64,000 nucleotides of DNA from Lachnospiraceae bacterium (GCA_015056865.1 SVFM01000010.1:1-64000); one strand, 5' to 3'; shown: positions 26,875-36,210, numbered from the stretch's first letter. The notes: a model not told the origin generated them from the letters alone. Program-made: numbers and translations.

Positions 26875-26948
26875 GTTGTTACTCCTTGGTGGTATGTGTT
26901 TGATAATTTATTATAGCATAACACTGATGTGAAAGTACAGATAGATAT

Positions 26949-26984
26949 TTCATTCTTTACAATAAAGTGAATACCAGTTATAAC
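26949..26984 (+). promoter_or_regulatory. Promoter and overlapping inverted repeat of ceramidase-like copy 2
   Basis: TTTACA (26956-26961), 17 bases, TATAAC (26979-26984) precede the gene. The -35 lies inside an imperfect dyad, TTCATTCTTTA facing TAAAGTGAA (26949-26971), with TTCA/TGAA ends. This is a reasonable LysR binding site for the divergent regulator. Confidence 0.6.
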
Positions 26985-27007
26985 AAAAGAAAAAGGAGGA
27001 TACATAC

Positions 27008-28324
27008 ATGAAATGCGGATTTTATGAATTGGATATTACACCACCCCTTGGCAGTATTATTCCGGGGGGATTTGGGGCGCGCTATGCAGATGAAATTCTA
27101 GATCCTTTGTATGCAAGAGCTATGGTCATGCAGACAGAAGGCGAAAATATTGCAGTAGTAGTGGTGGATGCCTGCGGTATCACTATGGATATTACGGAAA
27201 GGATACGTCGGAGAGTCATGGAGAGGGTGCCTCTTAAGGAGCAGGAGATCATGGTGATAGCTACCCACTCCCACGGCGCCGGTCCTACATTGAACTGGGG
27301 AGAAGAGGTGGTCACGGATGCGGCTTATCTGCAAAATCTGATCCAAAAGGCCGCGGATGCCATTGTCAACGCTTGGAAAAGGGCGAAGGAATCGGAGCTG
27401 TTTGTTGGAAAAGAGGAACTCAGTGATATGTCCTATATCAGAGTCTACAAGATGAAGGATGGCTCTTTGCTTACCAATCCAGATCCCAACACCTTGACGG
27501 ACCAAATTCAGGAACCCAGCAGTACCATAGATCCTTCCGTGTTAGTGCTTGCAATAAAGCAGGAAGGAAAGTACGTGGGAGCCATGGTAAATTATGCAAA
27601 TCATCCTGCGATTGTGTATAGCAATATGGTCACCGGAGACTATATCTCTATTTTGAGCGCAGAGCTCAAACGGCATTTCGGACCTGAGTTTGTGACCATA
27701 TTTGTAAATGGTGCCTGCGGCAATATCAATCATTTAAATCCCTATGACCTGACTACCTACAAGTGGGAGCAATACCGGAAGGTAGGAAAAAGTCTGGCCG
27801 AAAAGGTAAAAGCAGCGATGGAAAATGTAACTCCTGTGGATGGACAGGTGCACGCTGCCTGCAAGGATATTTTTGTCAGATTCAGAAAACCTACGCCCGA
27901 AATGCTCTTGAATGCACAAAAAGTTTTTGCGGATCTGGGGGATGAGTTGATTGAGAGTAGGCCCGGGCAAGCTAATTATACAGATACCTTTTTTGCACTG
28001 CAGACCTTTTGGGTACAGGCAGATAAGCGAACCCAGAGGAAGGTTGCACTGCAGGTATTTAAGATCGGTCCCTGCAGTCTGATCGGCACCCCTTGTCAGA
28101 TGTTTGTGGAGTTTGGCAAAAAAATAAAAGCAGCCTGCGGTGAATATTGCTTTGTGGCAGCCTTCGCCAATGATTACTGCGGTTATGTACCTACTGAAGA
28201 ATGTATGAGAGAAGGGGTTTACGAGGCTAGACTGGCATTTACAAGCGGGTTGGAGCCGGCGGCAGGCAATTTGGTCAGTGATGCGGCCATAGAATTGTAT
28301 AAACAGTGTGGAAACAACTCGTAA
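27008..28324 (+). CDS. Neutral/alkaline ceramidase-family hydrolase (cytoplasmic), copy 2
   Basis: The 438 residues match the ceramidase-type catalytic domain: YELDITPPLG, VDACGIT, IATHSHGAGP (84-93, with the zinc-type HxH at His87 and His89), NYANHPAIV and FVNGACGNINHLNP. No signal peptide or C-terminal domain is present. It differs strongly from copy 1 at 3169-4512, so the two are not a recent duplication and probably act on different amides. AAAGGAGG sits before the ATG. Control by the divergent LysR gene is likely. The substrate cannot be read from sequence, so 'ceramidase' is a family name only. Confidence 0.8.
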   Translation: MKCGFYELDITPPLGSIIPGGFGARYADEILDPLYARAMVMQTEGENIAVVVVDACGITMDITERIRRRVMERVPLKEQEIMVIATHSHGAGPTLNWGEEVVTDAAYLQNLIQKAADAIVNAWKRAKESELFVGKEELSDMSYIRVYKMKDGSLLTNPDPNTLTDQIQEPSSTIDPSVLVLAIKQEGKYVGAMVNYANHPAIVYSNMVTGDYISILSAELKRHFGPEFVTIFVNGACGNINHLNPYDLTTYKWEQYRKVGKSLAEKVKAAMENVTPVDGQVHAACKDIFVRFRKPTPEMLLNAQKVFADLGDELIESRPGQANYTDTFFALQTFWVQADKRTQRKVALQVFKIGPCSLIGTPCQMFVEFGKKIKAACGEYCFVAAFANDYCGYVPTEECMREGVYEARLAFTSGLEPAAGNLVSDAAIELYKQCGNNS

Positions 28325-28357
28325 AATATGCTCCGGTAGGGCTTGCCTTGGAAGTAG

Positions 28358-28388
28358 TTTTGGTATAAGATAGTGTAAAATACCAAAA
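28358..28388 (+). repeat. Inverted repeat in the pheA leader/promoter
   Basis: TTTTGGTAT (28358-28366) and ATACCAAAA (28380-28388) form perfect 9-bp arms around 13 bases, 15 bases before the pheA start. A possible TATAAG -10 (28364-28369) overlaps the left arm, so it could be an operator. As RNA it would form a hairpin close to the ribosome-binding site. Confidence 0.55.
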
Positions 28389-28403
28389 GAGTGAGGGCAT
28401 AAA

Positions 28404-29528
28404 ATGGATCTTCTGGAGCTTAGAAAAAAGATTGATGAAATTGATGCACAGATTGTGTCACTATATGAGCAGCGTATGGATGTGTGCAAAGGCGTGGCAC
28501 AGTATAAGATAGACACCGGTAAAAAAGTGTTTGATAAACAGCGGGAGTTGGAAAAACTGGAAAGAGTTCGTTCTATGACCCACAGCGAGTTTAACGCCCA
28601 GGGTATCGAAGAATTGTTTGAACAGATCATGTCCATGAGCCGCAAGATGCAGTATCAGTTGCTTGCCCAGAGTGGAAGTCTGGGCAAGCTTCCTTTTATT
28701 GGTGTGGATGCTTTGGAGACCAAAGGAGCAAGGGTGGTGTTCCAGGGAGCGCCCGGGGCTTACTCCCAGGCTGCAATGCTGAAGTATTTTGGGGAAGATG
28801 TAAACAGCTTTTATGTGGAGACCTTTCGGGAGGCCATGAGTGCCATAGATGAGGGCAGTGCAGATTTTGCGGTGCTCCCTATAGAAAATTCCACAGCTGG
28901 CATTGTCAGTGAGATTTATGATCTGTTGGTAGAGTTTGAAAATTATATTGTGGGGGAGCAGATCATCAAAATAGAGCATTGTCTATTAGGTGTACCGGGA
29001 GCGAAGAAAGAGGATATCAGAAGAGTATACTCCCACCCGCAGTCTCTGATGCAGTCAGCCCGATATTTGCAGCAGTATGACTGGCAGCAGATCAGTATGC
29101 AAAATAATGCATTTGCGGCTCAAAAGGTAGCAACAGAGAAAGATAAGGCCCAGGCTGCCATTGCAGGAGAGCACGCGGCAAAACTCTATGGATTGCAGGT
29201 GCTGGAAAGGGGTGTCAATCAGTCTGACAGCAATTCCACCAGATTTATCATTGTGACGAACCAGAAAATCTTCTGCAGAGATGCCCAGAAGATCAGCATC
29301 TGTTTTGAATTGCCCCATAAGAGTGGTTCCCTGTATCATATGCTGTCCCATTTTATCTACAATAATCTGAACATGACCAAGATCGAAAGCCGTCCCATCG
29401 AGGACCGCAACTGGGAGTACAGATTTTTTGTGGATTTTGAGGGGAATTTGGCAGACAGTGCAGTGAAAAATGCACTCAGGGGTCTTCGTGATGAGGCAAG
29501 AAATATGAAAATATTGGGAAATTATTAG
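28404..29528 (+). CDS. pheA: Bifunctional chorismate mutase / prephenate dehydratase
   Basis: This P-protein converts chorismate through prephenate to phenylpyruvate for phenylalanine synthesis. Residues 1-90 are an AroQ chorismate mutase domain (LLELRKKIDEIDAQIVSLYEQR). The dehydratase domain follows with FQGAPGAYSQAA, ADFAVLPIENSTAGIV and the catalytic NSTRFIIV. A C-terminal ACT domain has GSLYHMLSHF and ESRP, the phenylalanine-binding motif for feedback inhibition. The 374-residue length is normal. It probably has its own promoter. The inverted repeat just upstream may regulate it. Confidence 0.95.
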   Translation: MDLLELRKKIDEIDAQIVSLYEQRMDVCKGVAQYKIDTGKKVFDKQRELEKLERVRSMTHSEFNAQGIEELFEQIMSMSRKMQYQLLAQSGSLGKLPFIGVDALETKGARVVFQGAPGAYSQAAMLKYFGEDVNSFYVETFREAMSAIDEGSADFAVLPIENSTAGIVSEIYDLLVEFENYIVGEQIIKIEHCLLGVPGAKKEDIRRVYSHPQSLMQSARYLQQYDWQQISMQNNAFAAQKVATEKDKAQAAIAGEHAAKLYGLQVLERGVNQSDSNSTRFIIVTNQKIFCRDAQKISICFELPHKSGSLYHMLSHFIYNNLNMTKIESRPIEDRNWEYRFFVDFEGNLADSAVKNALRGLRDEARNMKILGNY

Positions 29529-29568
29529 GTTTGGGGACGAAAAGAGGAGACAGGAAGGAAATACGGAT

Positions 29569-30867
29569 ATGAGAGAACAGGAATTGATCGTATACAGAGA
29601 ATTTGAGGATGGACAATTGCTCTACGACATGACATGGCTGATGGAGCATTACCAGGATGAGTATTATAACCAGGATGATATGGCTGCTCTATTATATGAA
29701 TGCATACATAAATTGCTGGAACTGGCCGGAAATTATGGCTTTCACGGCAATCTGTGGCATTGCTATCTGGCTAATCTTCTGGTAAACAATGAGAACAGTT
29801 ACAGCAAGGCCTGCGAGATCCGGGGCGCTGTGCCGGGGACCATCAACAAGGCAGCGCTACATGACATCCGTATTTTCAAGGAATTTTACGATTACGATTT
29901 TGAGCCTATGGCAAAACATCTGGGTGTATCTGAACTGGAACTGATCCGGGATTATGAAACCAATCAGCAGGAGAGCAAGGTGTATAATACCAGGATCTGC
30001 GCCCGCATCTGTGAACTGGCGGAGCGTTTTAACAGTGATGACACGGCAGAGCAGATGAAGGATACCCTGACTCAGTTTTATAAGGAGTATGGTGTGGGTA
30101 AATTTGGTCTGCACAAGTCGTTTCGTATCGTTCATGATGAGGAAGGTGTGCGGATTGAGCCGATTTTGAATATTGCACATGTGAAGCTGGCAGATCTGGT
30201 TGGATATGAGATCGCTAAGAAAAAGCTGGTGGACAACACAGAAGCCTTTGTATGCGGCAGAAAGGCAAACAACTGTCTGCTCTACGGAGATGCGGGAACC
30301 GGAAAATCCTCCAGTATCAAAGGGATTGTGAATGAATATTACGACAGAGGACTTCGTATCATTGAGGTATATAAGCATCAGTTCCAGGATCTGAATGAGG
30401 TGATCAGCCAGATCAAGCATCGAAATTATAAATTTATCATCTATATGGATGATCTTAGCTTTGAAGATTTTGAGATCGAATACAAATACTTAAAGGCTGT
30501 GATCGAGGGCGGTCTGGAGAAAAAGCCGGAAAATGTGCTGATCTATGCCACTTCAAATCGTCGTCACTTAGTGCGGGAGCGTTTCAGCGATAAGGAAGAT
30601 AGAGTTGATGACCTGCATAAAGGGGATACGGTGCAGGAAAAACTTTCCCTGGTAGCTCGTTTTGGTGTTACTATTTATTTTGGTGCACCGGACAGGAAGG
30701 AGTTTCAAAATATCGTCAAGGTTTTGGCAGAGCGCTATCAGGTGCAGATACCGGAGGAGAAGCTGCTGGCAGAGGCCAACAAGTGGGAGATCAGCCATGG
30801 CGGACTTTCCGGAAGGACTGCCCAGCAATTTGTGGACTATTTACTGGGAGCAGAAGCTGAAAGTTAA
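29569..30867 (+). CDS. AAA+ ATPase, DUF815 family
   Basis: The 432-residue protein has an N-terminal alpha-helical region of about 220 residues and a C-terminal AAA-type ATPase module: Walker A GDAGTGKSS, Walker B FIIYMDDLSFED, a sensor-1 IYATSNRRHLV and an arginine-rich downstream segment. DUF815 proteins are common in clostridia and proteobacteria, with no firm function. The 29-base gap to ppx and same orientation suggest co-expression with polyphosphate metabolism. That link is positional only. Confidence 0.88.
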   Translation: MREQELIVYREFEDGQLLYDMTWLMEHYQDEYYNQDDMAALLYECIHKLLELAGNYGFHGNLWHCYLANLLVNNENSYSKACEIRGAVPGTINKAALHDIRIFKEFYDYDFEPMAKHLGVSELELIRDYETNQQESKVYNTRICARICELAERFNSDDTAEQMKDTLTQFYKEYGVGKFGLHKSFRIVHDEEGVRIEPILNIAHVKLADLVGYEIAKKKLVDNTEAFVCGRKANNCLLYGDAGTGKSSSIKGIVNEYYDRGLRIIEVYKHQFQDLNEVISQIKHRNYKFIIYMDDLSFEDFEIEYKYLKAVIEGGLEKKPENVLIYATSNRRHLVRERFSDKEDRVDDLHKGDTVQEKLSLVARFGVTIYFGAPDRKEFQNIVKVLAERYQVQIPEEKLLAEANKWEISHGGLSGRTAQQFVDYLLGAEAES

Positions 30868-30896
30868 ACGGTGTGGTTCGTAGGGGGAGAATGTGG

Positions 30897-32435
30897 ATGA
30901 AAACATTTGCAGCCATAGATGTAGGTTCTTATGAACTGAGAATGAAAATATTTGAGTTTTCCGGTAAAAACCGTATGCGCCAGATTGATCATGTACGCCA
31001 CAGGATCGACCTTGGCACGGATACTTATCGCACAGGTAAACTGCGTTATGAAAAGGTAGAAGAACTCTGCAAGGTTTTGAAGGAATATGCAGACATCATG
31101 AAAACTTACAGAGTGGATGCTTATAAGGCTTACGGAACCAGTGCTATTCGGGAAATGGAAAATATGTCCATTGTTCTGGGACAGATTGAGCAGAGAACCG
31201 GGATTCGCATTGATGTGCTGAGCAATTCAGAACAGCGGTTTCTGGATTATAAATCCATTGCCTCCAAGGGAGAACGTTTTGATCAAATCATAGAAAAAAG
31301 TACGGTGATCGTAGACATCGGCGGGGGTAGTATACAGATGTCCCTGTTTGACAATGACTCTCTTGTGACCACCCAGAATATCAGAGTTGGTGTGCTACGT
31401 CTGCAGGAGAAATTAAACCGGATGAATGCGGCCCCTTACCAGATGGAGAATCTGATCAATGAGATAGCGGGAGCACAGCTTTCCGTATTTAAGAAACTTT
31501 ATCTGAAGGATAGAGAGATTGAAAATATCATTGTGGTGGATGATTACCTGTGTTGGTGGGCAGCCAGTCAGGGAAGAGGCACAGCCAAGGAAGGCTGTGT
31601 AGATATTGCACAGTACAAAGAATTTATGGAGCATCTCCGTCAGGTGAGCAGAACAGAATCAGCTGTAGAACTGGGTATCACCGAGGAGGCAGCGTCACTG
31701 TTATTTATATCAGCTGTTTTGATGAATCATATTGTGGATATGGTAGGGGCAAAGCTTATCTGGGCACCGGGTGTGACCCTCTGTGACGGAATTGCCTATG
31801 AGTACGCAGAACAGCAGAAGATTGTGATCTGTGAGCATGATTTCGAAAAGGATATTTTGGCTTGTGCAAGAACCATCAGTAAGCGGTATATGGGCAGCAA
31901 GAAGCGGGCAGAGACATTGGAGAAGCTGACACTGGCTATCTTTGACAGCATGAAGAAGATACACGGCCTGGGAAAACGTGAGCGTCTGTACCTACAGATT
32001 GCAGCCATCTTGCATGATTGTGGTAAATACATCAGTTTGGTAAATTTGGGAGAGTGTTCCTACAACATTATCATGTCTACGGAGATGATCGGATTGTCCC
32101 ATGCAGAGCGGGAGATGGTGGCTTATATTGTAAAATTTAATCATGATGATTTTATTTATTTTGAGCAGCTTTCCAGACGTTCCGTTATGGAGCAAATGTC
32201 TTACCTGACTATTGCAAAATTGACAGCGATCTTAAAGATTGCCAATGCATTGGACCGTAGTCACAAGCAGAAATTTAAGGATGCAAAGATTACATTAAAA
32301 GATAGAGAATTGATTCTCCAGGTGGACACAGCCGAAGATATTTCATTGGAAAAGGGGCTTTTTGCCGATCGGGCAGAGTTTTTTGAGGAAGTATATAATC
32401 TGAGACCGGTCATCAGGCAGCGCAGGAGGTTTTAA
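30897..32435 (+). CDS. ppx: Ppx/GppA-family exopolyphosphatase with C-terminal HD domain
   Basis: The 512-residue protein starts with the actin-fold motif AAIDVGSYELRMKIFEF and has VIVDIGGGSIQMSLF for phosphate binding. The C-terminal third is an HD-type helical domain (QIAAILHDCGKYISL, IVKFNHDD) as in long Ppx/GppA proteins. It should degrade polyphosphate or pppGpp. The sequence cannot distinguish the two, but the adjacent ppk favours polyphosphate. ATG 30897 is chosen because GGGGG at 30883-30887 lies 9 bases upstream. Starts at 30891 and GTG 30873 fit worse. The ppk start is 1 base after the stop. Confidence 0.9.
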   Translation: MKTFAAIDVGSYELRMKIFEFSGKNRMRQIDHVRHRIDLGTDTYRTGKLRYEKVEELCKVLKEYADIMKTYRVDAYKAYGTSAIREMENMSIVLGQIEQRTGIRIDVLSNSEQRFLDYKSIASKGERFDQIIEKSTVIVDIGGGSIQMSLFDNDSLVTTQNIRVGVLRLQEKLNRMNAAPYQMENLINEIAGAQLSVFKKLYLKDREIENIIVVDDYLCWWAASQGRGTAKEGCVDIAQYKEFMEHLRQVSRTESAVELGITEEAASLLFISAVLMNHIVDMVGAKLIWAPGVTLCDGIAYEYAEQQKIVICEHDFEKDILACARTISKRYMGSKKRAETLEKLTLAIFDSMKKIHGLGKRERLYLQIAAILHDCGKYISLVNLGECSYNIIMSTEMIGLSHAEREMVAYIVKFNHDDFIYFEQLSRRSVMEQMSYLTIAKLTAILKIANALDRSHKQKFKDAKITLKDRELILQVDTAEDISLEKGLFADRAEFFEEVYNLRPVIRQRRRF

Positions 32436-32436
32436 A

Positions 32437-34560
32437 ATGGGTGTGAACAAATATCATGATGCAAAGTATTACACCAACAGGGAGCTTAGCTGGATATCCT
32501 TTAACCAAAGGATACTGGGAGAAGCCAGAGACAAAAACATACCGTTATTCGAGAGAATTAAATTCTTAAGTATTACGGCTTCCAATCTGGATGAGTTTTT
32601 TATGATACGTGTGGCTTCTCTGAAGGATATGGTAAATGCGGGCTATCAAAAGCGTGATATTGCGGGGATGACACCTCAGGAGCAGCTGGAAGCTTTGGGG
32701 GAAAAGCTTCATGAACAGGTACATCTGCAATACACTACCTACAATCGCATCTTATTGCCGCTTTTGGAACAGAGCGGTTTAACGGTTGTGAAATCTCATG
32801 AAGAACTGGAGGAGCAGGAGGCGGCATATGTGGACCGGTATTTCGAGTCCAATATTTATCCGGTTCTGACTCCCATGGCGGTGGATTCCTCCAGACCCTT
32901 TCCGCTGATCCGAAATAAATCCCTGAATATCGGAGCGCTGGTGACCAAAAAGTCCGGGAAGGGTGAACTGGAATTTGTTACGGTGCAGGTGCCCAGCGTG
33001 CTTTCCCGTATTGTGCCCCTGCCTGTAAAGGGGGGTCAGAAAAAAGTGATCCTTTTGGAGGAGATCATAGAGCGGAACATGCATAAGCTGTTCCTAAATT
33101 ATGATATTGTCTGTGCCCATCATTTTCGTATCATGCGCAATGCGGATCTGACCATTGAGGAAGAAGAGGCTGCAGATCTGTTAAAAGAGATAGAGAAGCA
33201 GTTAAAGAAACGTCAGTGGGGAGAAGTGATCAGGCTGGAAGTGGAAAAAGATACTGACAAGCGCCTGCTGAAGATCTTGCGGAAGGAACTATCTATTGAG
33301 GATAAGGCAATCTATCCTATCGACGGTCCTTTGGATCTGACTTTTTTGATGAAGATGTATGGCATGGAAGGGTATGAGCACCTAAAGAATGCCCCCCATG
33401 TTCCTCAGCCGGTGCCTGCTTTTCCTGCGGGGTGTGATCTGTTTGAAGAGATCAGAAAAGGAGATGTGTTGTTGCACCATCCGTACCAGACCTTTGCGCC
33501 TGTGGTAAACTTTATCCGGCAGGCTGCCGAGGATCCGGATGTATTGGCCATCAAGCAGACCCTGTATAGAGTCAGTGGCAATTCTCCCATTATAGCCGCT
33601 CTGGCACAGGCTGCAGAAAATGGCAAACAGGTATCGGTGCTGGTAGAATTGAAAGCCAGATTTGATGAGGAAAACAATATCGTCTGGGCCAGAATGCTGG
33701 AAAAAGCGGGCTGTCACGTAATCTACGGTCTGGTGGGGCTGAAAACCCACAGCAAGATCACCCTTGTGGTCCGCAAGGAGGAGGATGGTATCCGCAGGTA
33801 TGTGCACTTAGGAACAGGCAATTACAATGATGCAACTGCAAAATTATACACGGATATCGGGCTTATGACCTGCAGGGAGACCATCGGAGAGGATGCAACT
33901 GCAGTGTTTAACATGCTCTCAGGTTACTCAGAGCCGCTGCACTGGCATGCCTTGAGTCTGGCACCCCTTTGGCTGAAAGATCGCTTTTTGTATTTGATCG
34001 GCAGGGAGAGAGATTATGCTCTGGCCGGGCATGAGGCACATATTATTGCAAAGATGAACTCTCTTTGTGATCAGGATGTGATCGCGGCTCTCTATGAGGC
34101 CAGCACAGCCGGAGTAAAGATTGAGTTGATCATCCGTGGTATCTGCTGCCTGAAACCGGGGATTGCCGGTGTCAGTGAAAATATTACTGTCAGATCTATT
34201 GTGGGTAATTTCTTGGAGCACAGCCGTATTTTCTATTTTGAAAACGGCGGTGATAGGGAGATTTACTGCTCCAGTGCAGACTGGATGCCCAGAAATCTGG
34301 AACGCCGTGTGGAGATTTTGTTCCCTGTGGAGGCAGATGAACTGAAACAGGAGCTGATGCATATTTTGGAGGTTCAGCTGAAGGATACGCTGAAGGCCCA
34401 TGTTCTCCAGCCGGACGGCATTTATGAAAAGGTAGACAGGAGAGGGAAAGAGGCCATTTGTGCTCAGGAAGTATTCTGTCAGGAGGCCAGAGAGGCAGTG
34501 GATAAAAAGAAAGAGGAGGCGGGGAGACGCGTGTTTATCCCTGAAATGCATCATGAGTAG
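32437..34560 (+). CDS. ppk1: Polyphosphate kinase 1
   Basis: PPK1 reversibly polymerises the gamma phosphate of ATP into polyphosphate. The 707 residues carry the N-terminal domain (NRELSWISFNQRILGEA), the head domain and two PLD-like catalytic domains. LKTHSKI contains His438, equivalent to the autophosphorylated histidine of E. coli PPK, and a second His is in HSRIFYFENGG. The length matches the family. AGGAGG precedes the ATG. With ppx directly upstream, synthesis and breakdown are encoded together. maf overlaps its end by 8 bases. Confidence 0.96.
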   Translation: MGVNKYHDAKYYTNRELSWISFNQRILGEARDKNIPLFERIKFLSITASNLDEFFMIRVASLKDMVNAGYQKRDIAGMTPQEQLEALGEKLHEQVHLQYTTYNRILLPLLEQSGLTVVKSHEELEEQEAAYVDRYFESNIYPVLTPMAVDSSRPFPLIRNKSLNIGALVTKKSGKGELEFVTVQVPSVLSRIVPLPVKGGQKKVILLEEIIERNMHKLFLNYDIVCAHHFRIMRNADLTIEEEEAADLLKEIEKQLKKRQWGEVIRLEVEKDTDKRLLKILRKELSIEDKAIYPIDGPLDLTFLMKMYGMEGYEHLKNAPHVPQPVPAFPAGCDLFEEIRKGDVLLHHPYQTFAPVVNFIRQAAEDPDVLAIKQTLYRVSGNSPIIAALAQAAENGKQVSVLVELKARFDEENNIVWARMLEKAGCHVIYGLVGLKTHSKITLVVRKEEDGIRRYVHLGTGNYNDATAKLYTDIGLMTCRETIGEDATAVFNMLSGYSEPLHWHALSLAPLWLKDRFLYLIGRERDYALAGHEAHIIAKMNSLCDQDVIAALYEASTAGVKIELIIRGICCLKPGIAGVSENITVRSIVGNFLEHSRIFYFENGGDREIYCSSADWMPRNLERRVEILFPVEADELKQELMHILEVQLKDTLKAHVLQPDGIYEKVDRRGKEAICAQEVFCQEAREAVDKKKEEAGRRVFIPEMHHE

Positions 34561-35158
34561 AATTATACTTGCATCCGCCTCTCCCAGGCGCAGGGAGCTT
34601 CTGGGTATTCTTTATCCAAGCTTTGAGGTGATCCCAAGCGGGGCGGATGAGAATGTGACAGCGCAGGAGCCGGCCGCGTTGGTGGAGGAACTATCCCGCT
34701 TAAAGGCAACGGATATTTTTGAAAAACAGGACCATAAGGAGGATGCCTTGGTCATCGGAGCAGACACGGTGGTAGCTTTCGAAGGAGAGATTCTGGGAAA
34801 ACCCCAAGGCAGTCAGCATGCTTTTCGCATGTTGGAAAAGCTTCAGGGGAACACCCACCAGGTTTATACAGGGGTGACACTCTGCACATTGCAGGCAGGA
34901 CAGCCCATGATCAGAACCTTTCACGAATGTACGGAGGTGACTTTTTACACTCTCACACCGGAGGAAATTTGGGAATACATTGAGAGCGGTGAACCCATGG
35001 ATAAGGCCGGCAGCTACGCCATTCAAGGTGCCTTTGCAAAATATGTGAAAGGGATCAGAGGGGATTATTATAATGTGGTGGGGCTTCCGGTCAGCAGATT
35101 AAATCAAGAGCTAAAAAAGATGAGGGCAGAAATTTATGAAAAAGGCAGTAATCTTTGA
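34553..35158 (+). CDS. maf: Maf-family nucleoside triphosphate pyrophosphatase
   Basis: Maf proteins hydrolyse non-canonical or selected NTPs to NMPs (dTTP/UTP type or m7GTP type). This 201-residue copy has MSRIILASASPRRRELL, VIGADTVV, LGKPQG and the C-terminal DKAGSYAIQGAFAKYVKGI, a pattern shared with the dTTP/UTP branch. The ATG at 34553 overlaps the ppk stop. Longer in-frame starts would read through ppk coding sequence. No strong ribosome-binding site is seen, so translation may be coupled to ppk. Confidence 0.93.
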   Translation: MSRIILASASPRRRELLGILYPSFEVIPSGADENVTAQEPAALVEELSRLKATDIFEKQDHKEDALVIGADTVVAFEGEILGKPQGSQHAFRMLEKLQGNTHQVYTGVTLCTLQAGQPMIRTFHECTEVTFYTLTPEEIWEYIESGEPMDKAGSYAIQGAFAKYVKGIRGDYYNVVGLPVSRLNQELKKMRAEIYEKGSNL

Positions 35159-35789
35159 TCTGGACGGAACACTTACGGATTCTCTGGAATCGATTCAATA
35201 TTCGGCAAACATGGCGATCACACAGTTTGGCTTCGCACCCTATGAAAAGGAACAGTACAAATATTTTGTGGGGGATGGGGCTGCCAAGCTGATCGAACGA
35301 TGCCTGAAAGGGCAGGGGGATGAGGAACTGAAATTTTTTGACCGGGCCTTTGCTGCCTATAAGGAAATTTTTGCAGAATACTGCATGTACAAGGTAGAAC
35401 CCTACCGAGAGATCAGAGAGCTGCTTAGGCAGTTAAAGGAAAGAGGACTTCGACTTGCAGTGTTGTCCAATAAACCCCATGCAGAGACTGTAAATGTGGT
35501 AGAAACGCTGTTTGGTAAGGATTGTTTTGATGTGATCCAGGGTCAGAAGCCGGAGATTCCCAGAAAACCCAGCCCGGAGGGTGTCTATTGTATTTTGGAG
35601 AAACTGGGGCTGCAGCAGTCTGATATTCTGTATTTGGGAGACACGGGCACAGATATGCAGACAGGTAAAAGTGCAGGTGCTCTGACCGTAGGAGCTCTCT
35701 GGGGATTTAGGGACAGGAAAGAGCTGGAAGAATATCATGCAGATATTATGATTGAAAATCCATTAAAGCTACTTGACTATATAGGCTAG
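35136..35789 (+). CDS. HAD-family phosphatase, phosphoglycolate phosphatase-like
   Basis: The 217 residues show the four HAD motifs: FDLDGTLTDS with the nucleophile Asp near the start, LAVLSNKP as motif II, a Lys in QKPEIPRKPSPEG, and LYLGDTGTDMQTGKSAG as motif IV. The helical cap between motifs I and II is of the PGP/beta-phosphoglucomutase type. Substrates of such enzymes vary (phosphoglycolate, pyrophosphate or sugar phosphates). It overlaps maf by 23 bases, so the pair is translationally linked as house-cleaning hydrolases. Confidence 0.9.
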   Translation: MKKAVIFDLDGTLTDSLESIQYSANMAITQFGFAPYEKEQYKYFVGDGAAKLIERCLKGQGDEELKFFDRAFAAYKEIFAEYCMYKVEPYREIRELLRQLKERGLRLAVLSNKPHAETVNVVETLFGKDCFDVIQGQKPEIPRKPSPEGVYCILEKLGLQQSDILYLGDTGTDMQTGKSAGALTVGALWGFRDRKELEEYHADIMIENPLKLLDYIG

Positions 35790-35840
35790 AATGCATATTA
35801 TGATATTGCATCATTACGATTAGACTTGGAGGTGAAAATA

Positions 35841-36104
35841 ATGCACGAATTTGATGACGCAGTACTGCAGTGCTTTTTAGACAATCAATTACAGCTGTTC
35901 CCTCAGCCGGTGGCAGACAGTCTGGAAGCCGCAGAGGCCTTCCTGGAAGAATGTATGGCCGTTGTGGTTGATTCCTTGGAAGAAGTGGTGGAATATTTTG
36001 AGGAAGAAGGAATTGACATGGACGGTGCTACAGGAGATGAGATATTGGAGGCGGATGAGGTGTTTGATGTGGGAGACGGAAGATACCTGATCGTGGAGGG
36101 TTAA
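35841..36104 (+). CDS. Small acidic protein of unknown function
   Basis: This 87-residue protein is very acidic, with Glu/Asp clusters through EAAEAFLEECM, VVEYFEEEGIDM and EADEVFDVGDGRYLIVEG. It has no signal peptide or membrane segment. GGAGGTG at 35828-35834 supports the ATG at 35841 over an earlier in-frame start, and a terminator directly after the stop supports a real gene. The final DVGDGRYLIVEG looks conserved, like a short beta-hairpin tail, but I do not recognise the family. Confidence 0.72.
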   Translation: MHEFDDAVLQCFLDNQLQLFPQPVADSLEAAEAFLEECMAVVVDSLEEVVEYFEEEGIDMDGATGDEILEADEVFDVGDGRYLIVEG

Positions 36105-36126
36105 AAGACGGTTTTACCGTCTTTTT
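36103..36126 (+). terminator. Rho-independent terminator after the small acidic gene
   Basis: AAAGACGGT and ACCGTCTTT pair around TT, followed by a T run. It begins inside the stop codon and ends the transcript that comes from pheA or ppk. Confidence 0.88.
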
Positions 36127-36210
36127 GTATTTTAACACTTTCCCAAGAGCAATAGTTGTGATATACTTAATATAATTATATGTAAAAATGGTTCAGGCAG
36201 GTGATGAAAT

